Assembly: GCF_009765355.1 (NCBI RefSeq)
Contig: NZ_VTHK01000001.1
Span: 62,001-126,000 of the forward strand
Reading direction: 5' to 3'
Length of the DNA stretch: 64,000 bases
Source of the DNA: Amycolatopsis anabasis
Lineage (GTDB): Bacteria; Actinomycetota; Actinomycetes; Mycobacteriales; Pseudonocardiaceae
The position numbers and the translations under genes are program-made. Every line of letters starts with the position of its first letter. The stretch's first letter is position 1. A model generated the notes under the pieces. That model searched no databases and was not told the DNA's origin. It worked only from the letters and a program-made list of their open reading frames with translations. This document shows positions 30,350 through 38,947 of the stretch, piece after piece.

Positions 30350-32038
30350 CTACGGCAACGCGGTGATCCGATCGGCGGGCGGGGGCGCGAGGTTCGGGTG
30401 CGCGCCCAGGTAGGCGAGCAGCGCGTCCAGGTCGACCGGGCCGCCGGTGAGGTTGGTGCCCTTGGTGAACTCGGTGAACCCGTCCCCGCCCGCGGCGAGG
30501 AAGTTGTTCACCGAAACCCGGTACGAACCCTCCGGATCGACCGGTTTCCCGGCGATGGCCAGGTTCGAGACCTTCGAGCCGATCGGCGCCGCCGCGGAGT
30601 ACGCGTAGCGCAGGCTCGACGAGACCTGCAGGATGCGGGTCCCGTTCGGCTGCCATTGCTGCTCCAGCACGGCTTTCAGGTTCGCCCCGGTCAGCGTGAT
30701 CGTCTGCATGATGTTCCCGAACGGCTGCACGGTGAACGCCTCGCCGTAGGTCACCACGCCGTCGCCCTCCCCGCCCGGCGACGACTTGTGGACCAGATCG
30801 GCCCGGATGCCGCCCGGGTTGGTGAGCGCGACCTGGGCGCTGTTCGACGCGGTCGCCGCGAGCTGGGCGTCCGCGATCACGTCGCCGAGCGCCGATTCAC
30901 CCGAGGGGCCGCCGGTTTTGAGCAGGTCGGCGGTGATCGTGCCGACCGGGCGGTTCGCGATCGGCGCGGCCTTGGTCTTCGCCTCGTCGATCAGCTTGGT
31001 CACGCCGGCGTCCGGCGCCACGTCGCGGGTGACGATCTCGTTGTGCGCCTTGGTTTCCGCGCGCACCACGTCCCGGGTCCGCCGGTCGACGCGGAGGTCC
31101 ACAACGGACAGCAACCGGCCGAACGAGGCGCCCTGGATCACCGGTCGCGGGTTGCCCGCCGGATCGTTGATCGCGCAGTTGTACTGCTGGTGGCTGTGCC
31201 CGGTGAAGATGGCGTCCACTTTGGACGAAGCTCGCGCCGCGATCGCCGCCGCGGGCCCGGGTGCCAGGCGGCAGTCGTCCGGGCCGCCGCCCTCGGTGTT
31301 GTCGCCTTGGTGCATCAGCACGACCTGGGCCCGGACGCCGAGCCTGTCCAGCAGGTCGGCGGTCCGGTCGATCGCGGCCACCTCGTCGCCGAACTTCAGC
31401 CCCTTGATCGCCTCCGGCGTCACCACCGCGGGCAGGTCCTTCAGCGTGACCCCGATGATCCCGATCGGCACGCCGCCGGAGAACTTCACCGTGAACGGCA
31501 GCAGCGCGGGAAACCCGTTGTCGAACGCCACGTTCGCGCCGAGGAACGGGAACTCGGCGCCGCCGAAGGAACTCCGGAACTGGCAGCCGTCTTCCGGATG
31601 GCAGCCGCCGAACCGCATCCGCCGCAGTTCCCGGTATCCCTCGTCGAATTCGTGGTTCCCGACCACCGAAGCCCCGACGCCCAGCTGGTTCAGGAAGTCG
31701 ACGGTCGGCTCGTCGTGGAACAGCGCGGAGATCACCGGCGACGCGCCGATGTTGTCGCCGGCGGACAGCACCAGCGAGTTCGGGGCCTCCCCGCGCAGCC
31801 GCTGGACGTGCGTGGCCAGGTACGCCGCGCCACCGGCGTCCACGGTCTTCCCGTCCGGCAGGGTGACCCGCCCGGAGGAGCCCGCGGGCGGTTCGAGGTT
31901 GCCGTGCAGATCGTTGAAGGCGATGAGCCGGACGTCCGTGACCGGGTCCGGGGCCTGGGCGGAGGCGGGGGTGGCCGCCGCCGCGGTGGCGGCCAGGGCG
32001 GTCACCGCGACCGCGGCTGCTCGTCGGATCGAGATCAT
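30350..32038 (-). CDS. Secreted 5'-nucleotidase / 2',3'-cyclic phosphodiesterase (UshA-like)
   Basis: This 562-residue exported enzyme releases phosphate from nucleotides outside the cell. After a signal peptide (about residues 1-28, ending PASAQA), the metallophosphoesterase domain shows DVRLIAFNDLHGNLEP, SAGDNIGASPVIS, VVGNHEFDEGY, LMHQGDN and FTGHSHQQYNC, which together supply the two-metal site. The C-terminal nucleotide-binding domain starts near GRLLSVVDLRV and contains TNPGGIRADL and YGEAFTVQPFGN. I chose ATG 32038, which directly precedes the signal peptide; a GTG 33 nt earlier is possible. Confidence 0.94.
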   Translation of the reverse strand: MISIRRAAAVAVTALAATAAAATPASAQAPDPVTDVRLIAFNDLHGNLEPPAGSSGRVTLPDGKTVDAGGAAYLATHVQRLRGEAPNSLVLSAGDNIGASPVISALFHDEPTVDFLNQLGVGASVVGNHEFDEGYRELRRMRFGGCHPEDGCQFRSSFGGAEFPFLGANVAFDNGFPALLPFTVKFSGGVPIGIIGVTLKDLPAVVTPEAIKGLKFGDEVAAIDRTADLLDRLGVRAQVVLMHQGDNTEGGGPDDCRLAPGPAAAIAARASSKVDAIFTGHSHQQYNCAINDPAGNPRPVIQGASFGRLLSVVDLRVDRRTRDVVRAETKAHNEIVTRDVAPDAGVTKLIDEAKTKAAPIANRPVGTITADLLKTGGPSGESALGDVIADAQLAATASNSAQVALTNPGGIRADLVHKSSPGGEGDGVVTYGEAFTVQPFGNIMQTITLTGANLKAVLEQQWQPNGTRILQVSSSLRYAYSAAAPIGSKVSNLAIAGKPVDPEGSYRVSVNNFLAAGGDGFTEFTKGTNLTGGPVDLDALLAYLGAHPNLAPPPADRITALP

Positions 32039-32102
32039 CGCCGCATCCTGCCTGGTGGAACCGGCGATCACCAGGGTCGAAAGGCGGCGGCTCGGGCACG
32101 AA

Positions 32103-32906
32103 TCAGGCGGGGACCTCGGCGCGCAGCGCCGCGGCGCTGCCCTCCAGCAGCACCCGGGCGACCAGTTCCGGCGCGTCGATCATCGGGGTGTGCCCGCAGC
32201 CGGGCAGGCGCACGAGTTCGGCCCGCGGGCTGATCCGCCGCAGGTCGGCGGCCTTGGGACGGCGCAGGATCAGGTCGCGATCGCCCCAGGCGATGGTCAC
32301 CGGGATGTCCGGCACGCGCCCGGCGAACCGGAAACCCCTGCCCTCGGCGATCGTCGGCGCGAATCCGGGCGCCGAGCCGAACGCCCGCGCGTCCCCGACG
32401 ATCGCCTCCGGGGTGAACCGCCACGGTTTCGCGAAGATCATGCCGCCCATCAGGGTCCGGCCCGCCGCGGTGGCGGCCAGTCGCCGCGCGCCGCGCTCGC
32501 CGAGCCGCTCCGCGATCATCCGGTGGGCACGCAGGATCGCGAGGACATAGCGGCCCTCGCGGGGTGTCCACAGGCCCGCCGGGGACAACGCCGTCACGCT
32601 GCGCACCAGTCCCGCCTCGCCGAGGGCCAGGGACAGCAGCCCGCCGAGTGAATTGCCCGCGACATGCGGCCGGTCCAAGCCCAGCCGGACGAAGAACTCG
32701 CCGAGGACCTCGATCGACGCCGCCAGCGAGTAGGAACCGCCGTGCGGCGGCGACTCGCCGAATCCCGGCAGGTCGATCGCGATCACCTCGCGCCGCGGGG
32801 CGAGCAGCGGCACCACCGGCGCCCAGGCCTGCCGCCGGTGCCCGACCCCGTGGATCAGGACCAGCGGCTCCCCGTCGCCGGTGCGCTCATAGACGACCTT
32901 GTCCAT
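32103..32906 (-). CDS. Alpha/beta-fold hydrolase
   Basis: This 267-residue cytoplasmic hydrolase has the full catalytic layout: LVLIHGVGHRRQAW (oxyanion loop, about residues 16-29), nucleophile Ser in AGNSLGGLLSL (about 87), Asp in IAWGDRDLIL, and His in PGCGHTPMID. No signal peptide or lid insertion identifies the substrate. The start ATG at 32906 lacks a clear ribosome site. A perfect 14-bp palindrome lies 24 nt upstream. It follows the GNAT gene on the same strand. Confidence 0.9.
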   Translation of the reverse strand: MDKVVYERTGDGEPLVLIHGVGHRRQAWAPVVPLLAPRREVIAIDLPGFGESPPHGGSYSLAASIEVLGEFFVRLGLDRPHVAGNSLGGLLSLALGEAGLVRSVTALSPAGLWTPREGRYVLAILRAHRMIAERLGERGARRLAATAAGRTLMGGMIFAKPWRFTPEAIVGDARAFGSAPGFAPTIAEGRGFRFAGRVPDIPVTIAWGDRDLILRRPKAADLRRISPRAELVRLPGCGHTPMIDAPELVARVLLEGSAAALRAEVPA

Positions 32907-32929
32907 TACCGCAGAGTAACCCGGAAATG

Positions 32930-32943
32930 CTACCCATGGGTAG
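32930..32943. promoter_or_regulatory. 14-bp perfect palindrome before the hydrolase
   Basis: CTACCCATGGGTAG is fully self-complementary. It includes the stop codon of the GNAT gene and lies 24 nt upstream of the hydrolase start. It may be an operator, but nothing links it to a known regulator. Confidence 0.35.
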
Positions 32944-33421
32944 ATACTGCCGCGACCGGCAACCGCATCCGCTCGCGCCGGTAGGCATCGGCCCGGGGCA
33001 GCGTTTCCCATTCCCCGGTGGCCACGAACCCGAACCGTTCGTAGACCCGCCGCGCGGCCGCGTTGTGCTCGTTGACCCGCAGGGCGACCGCCTCCGCCCG
33101 GTCCGCGGCAGCCGCGTCGACGACCGCGCCGATCAACCGGGCGGCCACCCCGCTGCCCCGGCCCTCCGGGGCGACCCACATCGAGATCAGGAACCACTCG
33201 GCCGGGTCAGGAATGCCACCCACCAGCCCGATCGGCCGCCCGGCGTCCCGCGCGACGAACCACGCGGCCTTGCCCAGCCAGCCCCGCCATTCGGCCTCGA
33301 TGAGCCCGGCCTCGCGTTCGTGCGAGGACGCGAACGACGCGGGCGCGTCGGCCAGGGCGCGCAGGCGGACCTCGCGCAGCAGGGCCCACTCCTCGACGGT
33401 CAGCCGCTCCACGTGCACCAT
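32930..33421 (-). CDS. GNAT-family N-acetyltransferase
   Basis: This 163-residue enzyme has the GNAT fold. VAPEGRGSGVAARLIGAVV (about residues 88-106) is the acetyl-CoA pyrophosphate loop (RGxGxA type), and LRVNEHNAAARRVYERFGFVATGEWE is motif B with the usual N-x-x-A-x-x-x-Y-x-x-x-G-F. It transfers an acetyl group to an unknown amine. The ATG at 33421 gives the typical N-terminus MVHVERLTVEEW. It is followed by the hydrolase gene after 23 nt. Confidence 0.92.
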   Translation of the reverse strand: MVHVERLTVEEWALLREVRLRALADAPASFASSHEREAGLIEAEWRGWLGKAAWFVARDAGRPIGLVGGIPDPAEWFLISMWVAPEGRGSGVAARLIGAVVDAAAADRAEAVALRVNEHNAAARRVYERFGFVATGEWETLPRADAYRRERMRLPVAAVSTHG

Positions 33422-33573
33422 GGCCGCAGAATCACACGCGCACCCGCCCGGCAGCCACGGATTTTCCGGCGCCGATCGGCTCGCGCCGCATCGGCCGAAC
33501 GGCCGATCCCCGCCCCGGGCGCCGGGCCCTTCGACCGAAGTGGCCGGACCCCACGATCCATAACGTCGATGGC

Positions 33574-34224
33574 ATGACAAACGCGCAGGTCATCGCCCTC
33601 GAATACGGGTTGCTCGGGTTCGTCGCGATCTGGGCGACGGTCCTCGTCCCGCAGTTGCTCGTGCACCACTCCCGGTTCGGCCGGGTCGACTTCCGGCGGG
33701 TGACCGCGACCGGCGCGCTCATCCTCTACGGCTGCCTCGCCGTCGCGGTCGTGCTGCTGCCGCTGCCGGGCCCGCACACGCGGCGGCTGGAGCAGACCGT
33801 GCAGCTCGTCCCGTTCCAGTGGATCACCGATGTCGGCACCGAACTGCACAGGCACGATCTGGCCGCCGGCTTCGAGAACGCCTTCCGCACGCTGGCGTTC
33901 GAGCAGGCCGCGATGAACGTGCTGCTGTTCGTGCCGCTCGGCATCTTCGCCCGGCTGCTCTGGCGCCGCGGTTTCACCGGCGCCACGGCGATCGGGTTCG
34001 CGGCCTCGCTGGCCATCGAGATCACCCAGCTCACCGCGAACTTCGGCACCGCGCCGTTCGTCTACCGGATCTTCGACGTGGACGACATGATCACCAACAC
34101 CACCGGCGCCGCGCTGGGCTGGACCGCGGCCGCGCTGTTCCTCGCGCTGCGCCGCACCAAGGTTTCAGCGGTCGACACGCAGCCGCTGCGGCGCGAGGGG
34201 GTCGACTTCGCCCAGACGCGCTAG
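33574..34224 (+). CDS. VanZ-family membrane protein
   Basis: This 216-residue protein has about five transmembrane helices and the VanZ signature: ALNVLLFVPLG-like (MNVLLFVPLGIFARLLW), ASLAIEITQLTANFG, and FDVDDMITNTTGAALGW. VanZ proteins raise teicoplanin tolerance by an unclear route, but most family members are of unknown function. No vancomycin-resistance genes are adjacent. The 3' 60 nt overlap a small gene on the opposite strand. Confidence 0.9.
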   Translation: MTNAQVIALEYGLLGFVAIWATVLVPQLLVHHSRFGRVDFRRVTATGALILYGCLAVAVVLLPLPGPHTRRLEQTVQLVPFQWITDVGTELHRHDLAAGFENAFRTLAFEQAAMNVLLFVPLGIFARLLWRRGFTGATAIGFAASLAIEITQLTANFGTAPFVYRIFDVDDMITNTTGAALGWTAAALFLALRRTKVSAVDTQPLRREGVDFAQTR

Positions 34225-34341
34225 CCGGGCCTGCCTGCGGACGGCCTCCCGCCGCGCGGTTCGCCGATCCTGGAAGGCGACCGTCGCGGCGGCCGCCGTG
34301 AAGATCAGCACCACGAGGCCGATGACGATAGCCAGTTCCAC
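34165..34341 (-). CDS. Small single-helix membrane protein (58 aa)
   Basis: The predicted product starts VELAIVIGLVVLIFTAAAATVAF, one transmembrane helix, and continues with a strongly basic cytoplasmic tail rich in Arg (QDRRTARREAVRRQARLARL). AAGGGGGCGGGC lies just upstream of GTG 34341 as a ribosome site. Its end lies antisense within the VanZ gene. I do not recognise a family. Confidence rests on the ribosome site and the helix. Confidence 0.55.
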   Translation of the reverse strand: MELAIVIGLVVLIFTAAAATVAFQDRRTARREAVRRQARLARLGEVDPLAPQRLRVDR

Positions 34342-34440
34342 GCCCGCCCCCTTTGCCGGTCGCCTTGTAAGGCAGATCACACAGGGTACGCACCGGGTAC
34401 CGGCTTGGCCACCCCCGCCATGCCCGAATCGCCGGGTTGA

Positions 34441-34800
34441 TCAACTCCGCGGGAGCACGCAGAACTCGTTGCCTTCCGGGTCGGCGAGCACGATCCACGG
34501 GAACTCCGGCTCGTCGGACACCACGCGGGCGCCCAGCCCGACCAGCCGCTCCACCTCCTCCCGCTGACCGCCCGTGCGCGGTTCGAGGTCGAGGTGCATC
34601 CGGTTCTTCACCACCTTGTCCTCGCCCACCGGCTGGAGCAGGAGCATCGGCTCGCCGTCCGCGGCCAGCTCCAGGTATTCGACCCCGTGGGCGTCGGTCC
34701 AGCGTTTGACCACCGCGTAGCCCAGCGCCGCGCACCAGAAGCGGGCGAGCGGTTCGGGGTCGTGGCAGTCGAGGGCGATCGCGAGTACCCGGCTCGTCAT
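34441..34800 (-). CDS. VOC-family (glyoxalase-like) protein
   Basis: This 119-residue protein is a two-module vicinal-oxygen-chelate domain of the Glyoxalase_6 type: LAIALDCHDPEPLARFWCAALGY at the N-terminus, RMHLDLEP in the middle, and WIVLADPEGNEFCVLP at the end, where a Glu and a His would bind metal. Most relatives are of unknown substrate. Its ATG at 34800 is divergent from the mug gene with a 43-nt gap. Confidence 0.9.
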   Translation of the reverse strand: MTSRVLAIALDCHDPEPLARFWCAALGYAVVKRWTDAHGVEYLELAADGEPMLLLQPVGEDKVVKNRMHLDLEPRTGGQREEVERLVGLGARVVSDEPEFPWIVLADPEGNEFCVLPRS

Positions 34801-34843
34801 GGCGCCCGGTTACCACCGGCGCCGGCCGGGCACACTTGCGGAC

Positions 34844-35389
34844 GTGATCCGGCCGACCAGGGAACAACTCGCCGCCGCGCACGGCACCACGATCGACGAC
34901 GTCATCGCGCCGGACCTGCGGGTGCTGTTCTGCGGCATCAATCCCGGCCTGTACTCCGGAGCGACCGGCTACCACTTCGCCCGGCCGGGCAACCGGTTCT
35001 GGCCCGCGCTGCACGGCGGCGGCTTCACCCCGCGGCGACTCGACCCCAGTGAGCAGGGCGAGCTGCTGCGGCTCGGGCTCGGCATCACGAACGTCGTCGC
35101 GCGCGCGACCGCCCGGGCCGACGAGCTGACCGCCGGGGAACTGCGCGCGGGCGGCGCCGAACTGGCCCGCAAGGTCGGCCGGTACCGGCCGCGGTGGCTG
35201 GCCGTCGTCGGGATCACCGCGTACCGGACGGCGTTCGACCGTCCGAAGGCGACCGTCGGCCCGCAACCGGAACGGTTCGGCGACACGCGGGTGTGGCTGC
35301 TGCCCAACCCGAGTGGCCTGAACGCGCACTGGACCGCCACCACATTGGCCGAGGAGTTCGGCCGGTTGCGCGAGGCCAGTCAACTCTGA
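34844..35389 (+). CDS. mug: G/U mismatch-specific DNA glycosylase (Mug/TDG)
   Basis: This 181-residue repair enzyme removes uracil or thymine opposite guanine. Motif 1, FCGINPGLYSGATGYHFA (about residues 27-44), carries the catalytic Asn, and motif 2, LLPNPSGLNAHW (about 151-162), is the DNA-intercalating NPSGLN loop. GTG 34844 matches the family N-terminus better than an in-frame ATG at 34799, which overlaps the divergent VOC start. There is no terminator hairpin right after the stop. Confidence 0.93.
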   Translation: MIRPTREQLAAAHGTTIDDVIAPDLRVLFCGINPGLYSGATGYHFARPGNRFWPALHGGGFTPRRLDPSEQGELLRLGLGITNVVARATARADELTAGELRAGGAELARKVGRYRPRWLAVVGITAYRTAFDRPKATVGPQPERFGDTRVWLLPNPSGLNAHWTATTLAEEFGRLREASQL

Positions 35390-35668
35390 GTAGCACGCGC
35401 GCCCGGTCAGGCAACGGTTCGGCCACAAAATCGGGCCGATGTGCCTCGACCTGCTACCGAGAGAGGTCCTGGTGGGCCGTCTCACCCCCGTGAGGGGGAT
35501 ATCGCGTCACGAACTCCGACCTCGCGAATCAGACGATCAAGAGGTGTCGGACCCGGACCGGTCCCAGCAGGGGGGAGCGGTCGACGGTGCCAGGCGCGTC
35601 GCGGGGCCGTGGGGAACGGCCGCCGCAAGGCGTCGGAAACGGGCCCGACATGCGGAGACGGAGTGCCC
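35390..35668. other. Intergenic leader before the LuxR-type gene
   Basis: This 279-nt stretch contains no gene I can support. It holds ATCGGGCCGAT (35433-35443), a perfect short dyad, and a small hairpin CCCCC-GTGA-GGGGG near 35484-35497 followed by GATATC. Its length suggests a regulated promoter or a long 5' leader for the response-regulator gene. Confidence 0.45.
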
Positions 35669-36445
35669 ATGACGCGCAGCATCGAGCCGGGAAGGCCCCA
35701 ACCCGGGGGCCGGAGCCTCGGCGTGGCCGCAATCGACCCGATCCCGATCTTCCGCGACGGCCTGTCGGCCCTCGTGCATCGCACGCAGGGGCTGCACTGG
35801 GTGGGGCACGCCGCCAACCACCACAGCGCGCTGCAACTGGGGGAGCAGTTGCGGCCGGACGTGGTGCTCATCGACTCCGGCCTCGATCCGAACTGCCACC
35901 TGACGAAACTGCTGGCCACCGGCGATCCCGCGCTGCTCATCGTGGTGCTGGTGCGCGAGGCGTCCCGCAATCCGCGCTTCCTGGCCACGGCCATCGCCGC
36001 CGGGGCGCACGCCGCGGTGCCGCGTTCGACCGAACCGCGCCGGCTCGCCGAAGCGATCCGGCGGGCCTATGTGGACCGCCGCTACCTGGACCCGGCGCTG
36101 GCCGCGCTGACCGCCCGCCCGAAGCGTCAGCCCGCGCGGCCTCCCGGGGAGCCGGAGCCGCAGCCGTCGACGCGGCCGCAGATGCCGCTGTCCCGGCGCG
36201 AGTACCAGGTGCTGCAGCTGGTCGCCGAAGGGCTGGAGAACTCGGCGATCGCGAAGGTCCTGTACCTGTCGGTGGAAACCGTGCGCACCCACGTGAAGAG
36301 CATCCTGCGCAAACTGTCCGCACGCGACCGCACCCACGCGGTGACGACCGCGTTCCGGAGCGGGATTCTCATCACGCAGCCGAACGACACCCTCGGGACG
36401 CTGCCTGACATCCCCTCTGGCCGGGCACACGGCCACCACGGCTAG
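35669..36445 (+). CDS. LuxR-type response regulator with atypical receiver domain
   Basis: This 258-residue DNA-binding protein has a receiver-like domain (about residues 15-135) and a C-terminal LuxR helix-turn-helix (about 176-235; LSRREYQVLQLVAEGLENSAIAKVLYLSVETVRTHV). The phospho-acceptor Asp is present in PDVVLIDSG. However, the acidic pair is reduced to one residue (AAIDPIPIFRDGL), the switch Thr/Ser is not evident, and the invariant Lys appears as Arg in AAVPRST. It may respond to a ligand rather than phosphorylation. No sensor kinase is adjacent. It lies just upstream of the FadE5-like gene. Confidence 0.88.
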   Translation: MTRSIEPGRPQPGGRSLGVAAIDPIPIFRDGLSALVHRTQGLHWVGHAANHHSALQLGEQLRPDVVLIDSGLDPNCHLTKLLATGDPALLIVVLVREASRNPRFLATAIAAGAHAAVPRSTEPRRLAEAIRRAYVDRRYLDPALAALTARPKRQPARPPGEPEPQPSTRPQMPLSRREYQVLQLVAEGLENSAIAKVLYLSVETVRTHVKSILRKLSARDRTHAVTTAFRSGILITQPNDTLGTLPDIPSGRAHGHHG

Positions 36446-36452
36446 TAATCCC

Positions 36453-36485
36453 TGTGGTCCAAACCACACAACTCTAGGGATCCCT
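36453..36485. promoter_or_regulatory. Dyad-rich region after the LuxR-type gene
   Basis: TGTGGT-CCAA-ACCACA (36453-36468) and AGGGATCCCT (36476-36485) are perfect dyads just after the LuxR-type stop. They could form a terminator for that gene or be binding sites for control of the dehydrogenase gene. I cannot separate these options. Confidence 0.4.
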
Positions 36486-36518
36486 TTGTCACAAGGGTGT
36501 GGATTTACTTGCCGCCAG

Positions 36519-36555
36519 TTACCCGCAGGTAATATCCTGATGTTACCGGCCAGTA
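36519..36555. promoter_or_regulatory. TTACC-N4-GGTAA operators at the FadE5-like promoter
   Basis: TTACCCGCAGGTAA (36519-36532) is a perfect 5-4-5 dyad, and TTACCGGCCAGTAG (36543-36556) is a near copy. A looser relative, TTACT-N7-AGTTA, lies at 36505. TAATAT at 36530-36535 is a likely -10 and overlaps the first dyad, so binding would repress. The dyad resembles TTACTCATCAGTAA before the EtfD-like gene. Confidence 0.65.
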
Positions 36556-36604
36556 GGGGAACGTTGTGCCCAGCCGGAAACCCGAGTACAGACGGAGCGA
36601 CGAC

Positions 36605-38449
36605 ATGGGCCACTACAAGAGCAACGTCCGGGACCTGGAGTTCAATCTCTTCGAGGTCCTCGGCGTCCAGGACCGCCTCGGCAAGGGCGTGCTGGAGGAT
36701 TCCGACGAGGAGACCGCCCGTGGCGCGCTCTCCGAGCTGAACAACCTCGCCGTCGGCCCGCTGGCCGATTCCTTCGCCGACGCCGACCGCAACCCGCCGG
36801 TGTACGACCCCAAGACCTTCTCGGCCACGCTGCCCGAGTCCTTCAAGAAGAGCTACCAGCAGCTCTGGGACGGCGAGTGGTGGCGGCTGGGCCTGCCGAA
36901 CCACCTCGGCGGCCTCGGCCTGCCCCCGACCGTGCAGTGGGCGGCCTCCGAGCTGATCCTCGGCGCGAACCCGCCGCTGTTCATGTACATGGCGGGCCCG
37001 AACTTCGCGATGATCATCGACAAGAACGGGACCGACGAGCAGAAGCGCTGGGCCCAGCTCATGATCGACCGGGCCTGGGGCGCCACCATGGTGCTCACCG
37101 AGCCGGACGCCGGTTCGGACGTGGGCGCCGGGCGCACCAAGGCCGTGCTGCAGGAGGACGGCTCCTGGCACCTGGACGGCGTGAAGCGGTTCATCACTTC
37201 GGGTGATCAGGATCTGACCGAGAACATCATGCACCTGGTGCTGGCCCGCCCCGAGGGCCCGGGCATCGAGACCAAGCCCGGCACCAAGGGCCTGTCCCTG
37301 TACCTGGTGCCGAAGTTCCACTTCGACACGAACACCGGCGAACTCGGCGAGCGCAACGGCGCCTTCGTGACCAACGTCGAGCACAAGATGGGCATCAAGG
37401 CCTCGACGACCTGCGAGCTGACCTTCGGCCAGCACGGCGTCCCGGCCCAGGGCTGGCTGCTCGGCGAGGTGCACGACGGCATCGCGCAGATGTTCCAGGT
37501 CATCGAGTACGCGCGGATGATGGTCGGCACCAAGGCGATCGCCACGCTGTCGACCGGTTACCTGAACGCGCTGGAGTACGCCAAGGAGCGCGTGCAGGGC
37601 GCCGACCTGCCGAACATGCTCAACAAGACCGCGCCGCGCGTGACGATCACCCACCACCCGGATGTCCGCCGCTCGCTCATGCTGCAGAAGGCGTACGCCG
37701 AGGGTCTCCGCGCGGTCTACCTCTACACGGCGTCCTTCCAGGACCAGCTGTGGACGCGGGACGGCGACGAGGAAGCGCTGAAGCTCGCCGAGCGCGTCAA
37801 CGACCTGCTGCTGCCGATCGTCAAGGGCGTCGGCTCCGAGCGCGCGACCGAGCAGCTCGTGCAGTCGCTGCAGACCCTGGGTGGCTCCGGCTTCCTGCAG
37901 GACTACCCGATCGAGCAGTACATCCGCGACGCGAAGATCGACTCGCTGTACGAGGGCACCACGGCGATCCAGTCGCTGGACTTCTTCTTCCGGAAGATCG
38001 TCCGCGACAAGGGCCAGGCGCTCGCTTACGTGGCCGGTGAGATCACCAAGTTCATCGAGTCCGAGGCGGGCAACGGCCGCCTGAAGGGCGAGCGCGAGCT
38101 GCTCAAGCAGGCCCTGGAGGACACCCAGGGCATGCTCGGCTCGCTGATCGGCAACCTGACCGCCTCGCAGGAGGACCCGCAGAACATCAACAAGGTCGGC
38201 CAGCACACCGTGCGGCTGCTGATGTCCGCGGGCGACCTGCTGGTCGGCTGGCAGTTGCTCAAGCAGGCCGAGATCGCGCTGACCAAACTGGACGGTGCGG
38301 CCTCCGCCAAGGACAAGCCGTTCTACGAGGGCAAGGTGGCCGTGGCCTCCTTCTTCGCGAAGACCGTGCTGCCGGAGCTGACCGCCCGCCGGGCGATCGT
38401 CGAGGCCGCCGACAACGACCTGATGGACGTCCCCGAAGCCGCCTTCTGA
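36605..38449 (+). CDS. fadE5: Acyl-CoA dehydrogenase, FadE5-like
   Basis: This 614-residue flavoenzyme catalyses the first oxidation of fatty acyl-CoA beta-oxidation. The extended N-terminus ([19 protein letters not shown]) and the roughly 610-residue length match mycobacterial FadE5 (Rv0244c) and not the usual 380-residue enzymes. Conserved sites include [21 protein letters not shown] (FAD/acyl contact, about residues 161-181), [11 protein letters not shown], and [19 protein letters not shown] with the catalytic Glu near 458. The ATG at 36605 is preceded by GGAG. Three TTAC-type dyads in its promoter suggest acyl-CoA-responsive repression. Confidence 0.93.
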   Translation: MGHYKSNVRDLEFNLFEVLGVQDRLGKGVLEDSDEETARGALSELNNLAVGPLADSFADADRNPPVYDPKTFSATLPESFKKSYQQLWDGEWWRLGLPNHLGGLGLPPTVQWAASELILGANPPLFMYMAGPNFAMIIDKNGTDEQKRWAQLMIDRAWGATMVLTEPDAGSDVGAGRTKAVLQEDGSWHLDGVKRFITSGDQDLTENIMHLVLARPEGPGIETKPGTKGLSLYLVPKFHFDTNTGELGERNGAFVTNVEHKMGIKASTTCELTFGQHGVPAQGWLLGEVHDGIAQMFQVIEYARMMVGTKAIATLSTGYLNALEYAKERVQGADLPNMLNKTAPRVTITHHPDVRRSLMLQKAYAEGLRAVYLYTASFQDQLWTRDGDEEALKLAERVNDLLLPIVKGVGSERATEQLVQSLQTLGGSGFLQDYPIEQYIRDAKIDSLYEGTTAIQSLDFFFRKIVRDKGQALAYVAGEITKFIESEAGNGRLKGERELLKQALEDTQGMLGSLIGNLTASQEDPQNINKVGQHTVRLLMSAGDLLVGWQLLKQAEIALTKLDGAASAKDKPFYEGKVAVASFFAKTVLPELTARRAIVEAADNDLMDVPEAAF

Positions 38450-38465
38450 TCCGGGCTTCACCTTC

Positions 38466-38514
38466 CATGAGGGGACCCCTCCGGACGAATTTCGTCTGGA
38501 GGGGTCCCCTCATG
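38466..38514. repeat. 49-nt hairpin element, copy 1 (convergent terminator)
   Basis: CATGAGGGGACCCCTCC and its complement form a 21-bp stem with one G-T position and the 7-nt loop GAATTTC. It lies between the convergent FadE5-like and ArsR genes and can end both transcripts. A near-identical copy is at 60825-60877. Confidence 0.9.
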
Positions 38515-38524
38515 AAATCGGGGG

Positions 38525-38818
38525 TCAGTCGGACCAGGCGGGCGCGTCGCGGTGGCGCGGCCAGTGGCGCCGGTACCGGGCGATCCAGTTGTCGATCGCG
38601 ATCAGCCCGGCGGCCCGCAGCGCGTAGATGCGCCGCTGCCCGTCCGGGCGAACCTCGACCAGCCCGGCCTCGCGCAGGATGCGCAGGTGCCGGGACACCG
38701 CGGGCTGGGTGAGGCCGGGCAGGCTCGCCACCAGCTCGCCCGCGGCCCGGTCGCCCTCGGCCAGCAGGTCCAGCAGCACCCGGCGGCTCGGTTCGGCCAC
38801 CGCCTCGAAGACGTCCAT
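38525..38818 (-). CDS. ArsR-family winged-helix regulator
   Basis: This 97-residue regulator has the ArsR fold: VFEAVAEPSRRVLLDLLAEGDRAAGELVASL, then LTQPAVSRHLRILREAGLVEVRPDGQRRIYAL. It has no cysteine metal site in the recognition helix, so it belongs to the non-metal ArsR group often next to SRPBCC genes. The ATG at 38818 has no clear ribosome site, so the mRNA may be leaderless or nearly so. A large dyad centred at 38844 is its probable operator. Confidence 0.9.
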   Translation of the reverse strand: MDVFEAVAEPSRRVLLDLLAEGDRAAGELVASLPGLTQPAVSRHLRILREAGLVEVRPDGQRRIYALRAAGLIAIDNWIARYRRHWPRHRDAPAWSD

Positions 38819-38823
38819 ACCGG

Positions 38824-38863
38824 AAATATCACATAAGGCGTATATACGCTTCAACAGATATTT
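38824..38863. promoter_or_regulatory. ArsR operator-promoter dyad
   Basis: GCGTATATACGC (38838-38849) is a perfect 12-bp palindrome, flanked symmetrically by AAATATC (38824-38830) and GATATTT (38857-38863). This nested AT-rich dyad ends 6 nt upstream of the ArsR start, as expected of an autoregulated ArsR-type site. Confidence 0.7.
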
Positions 38864-38947
38864 CGCTCACCCGGTTGCGTGCTTGCTCTAGCGGGTAGTC
38901 CGCAGCGGTGCGAGGCTGCGAGGTATTCGCACGGGAAGGGAGTGGCC

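Noticed and set aside
38467..38712. Small plus-strand gene beginning MRGPLRTNFVW
   Set aside because: The start lies in the hairpin repeat, and similar peptides arise on both strands at both hairpin copies. It is a by-product of the repeat.
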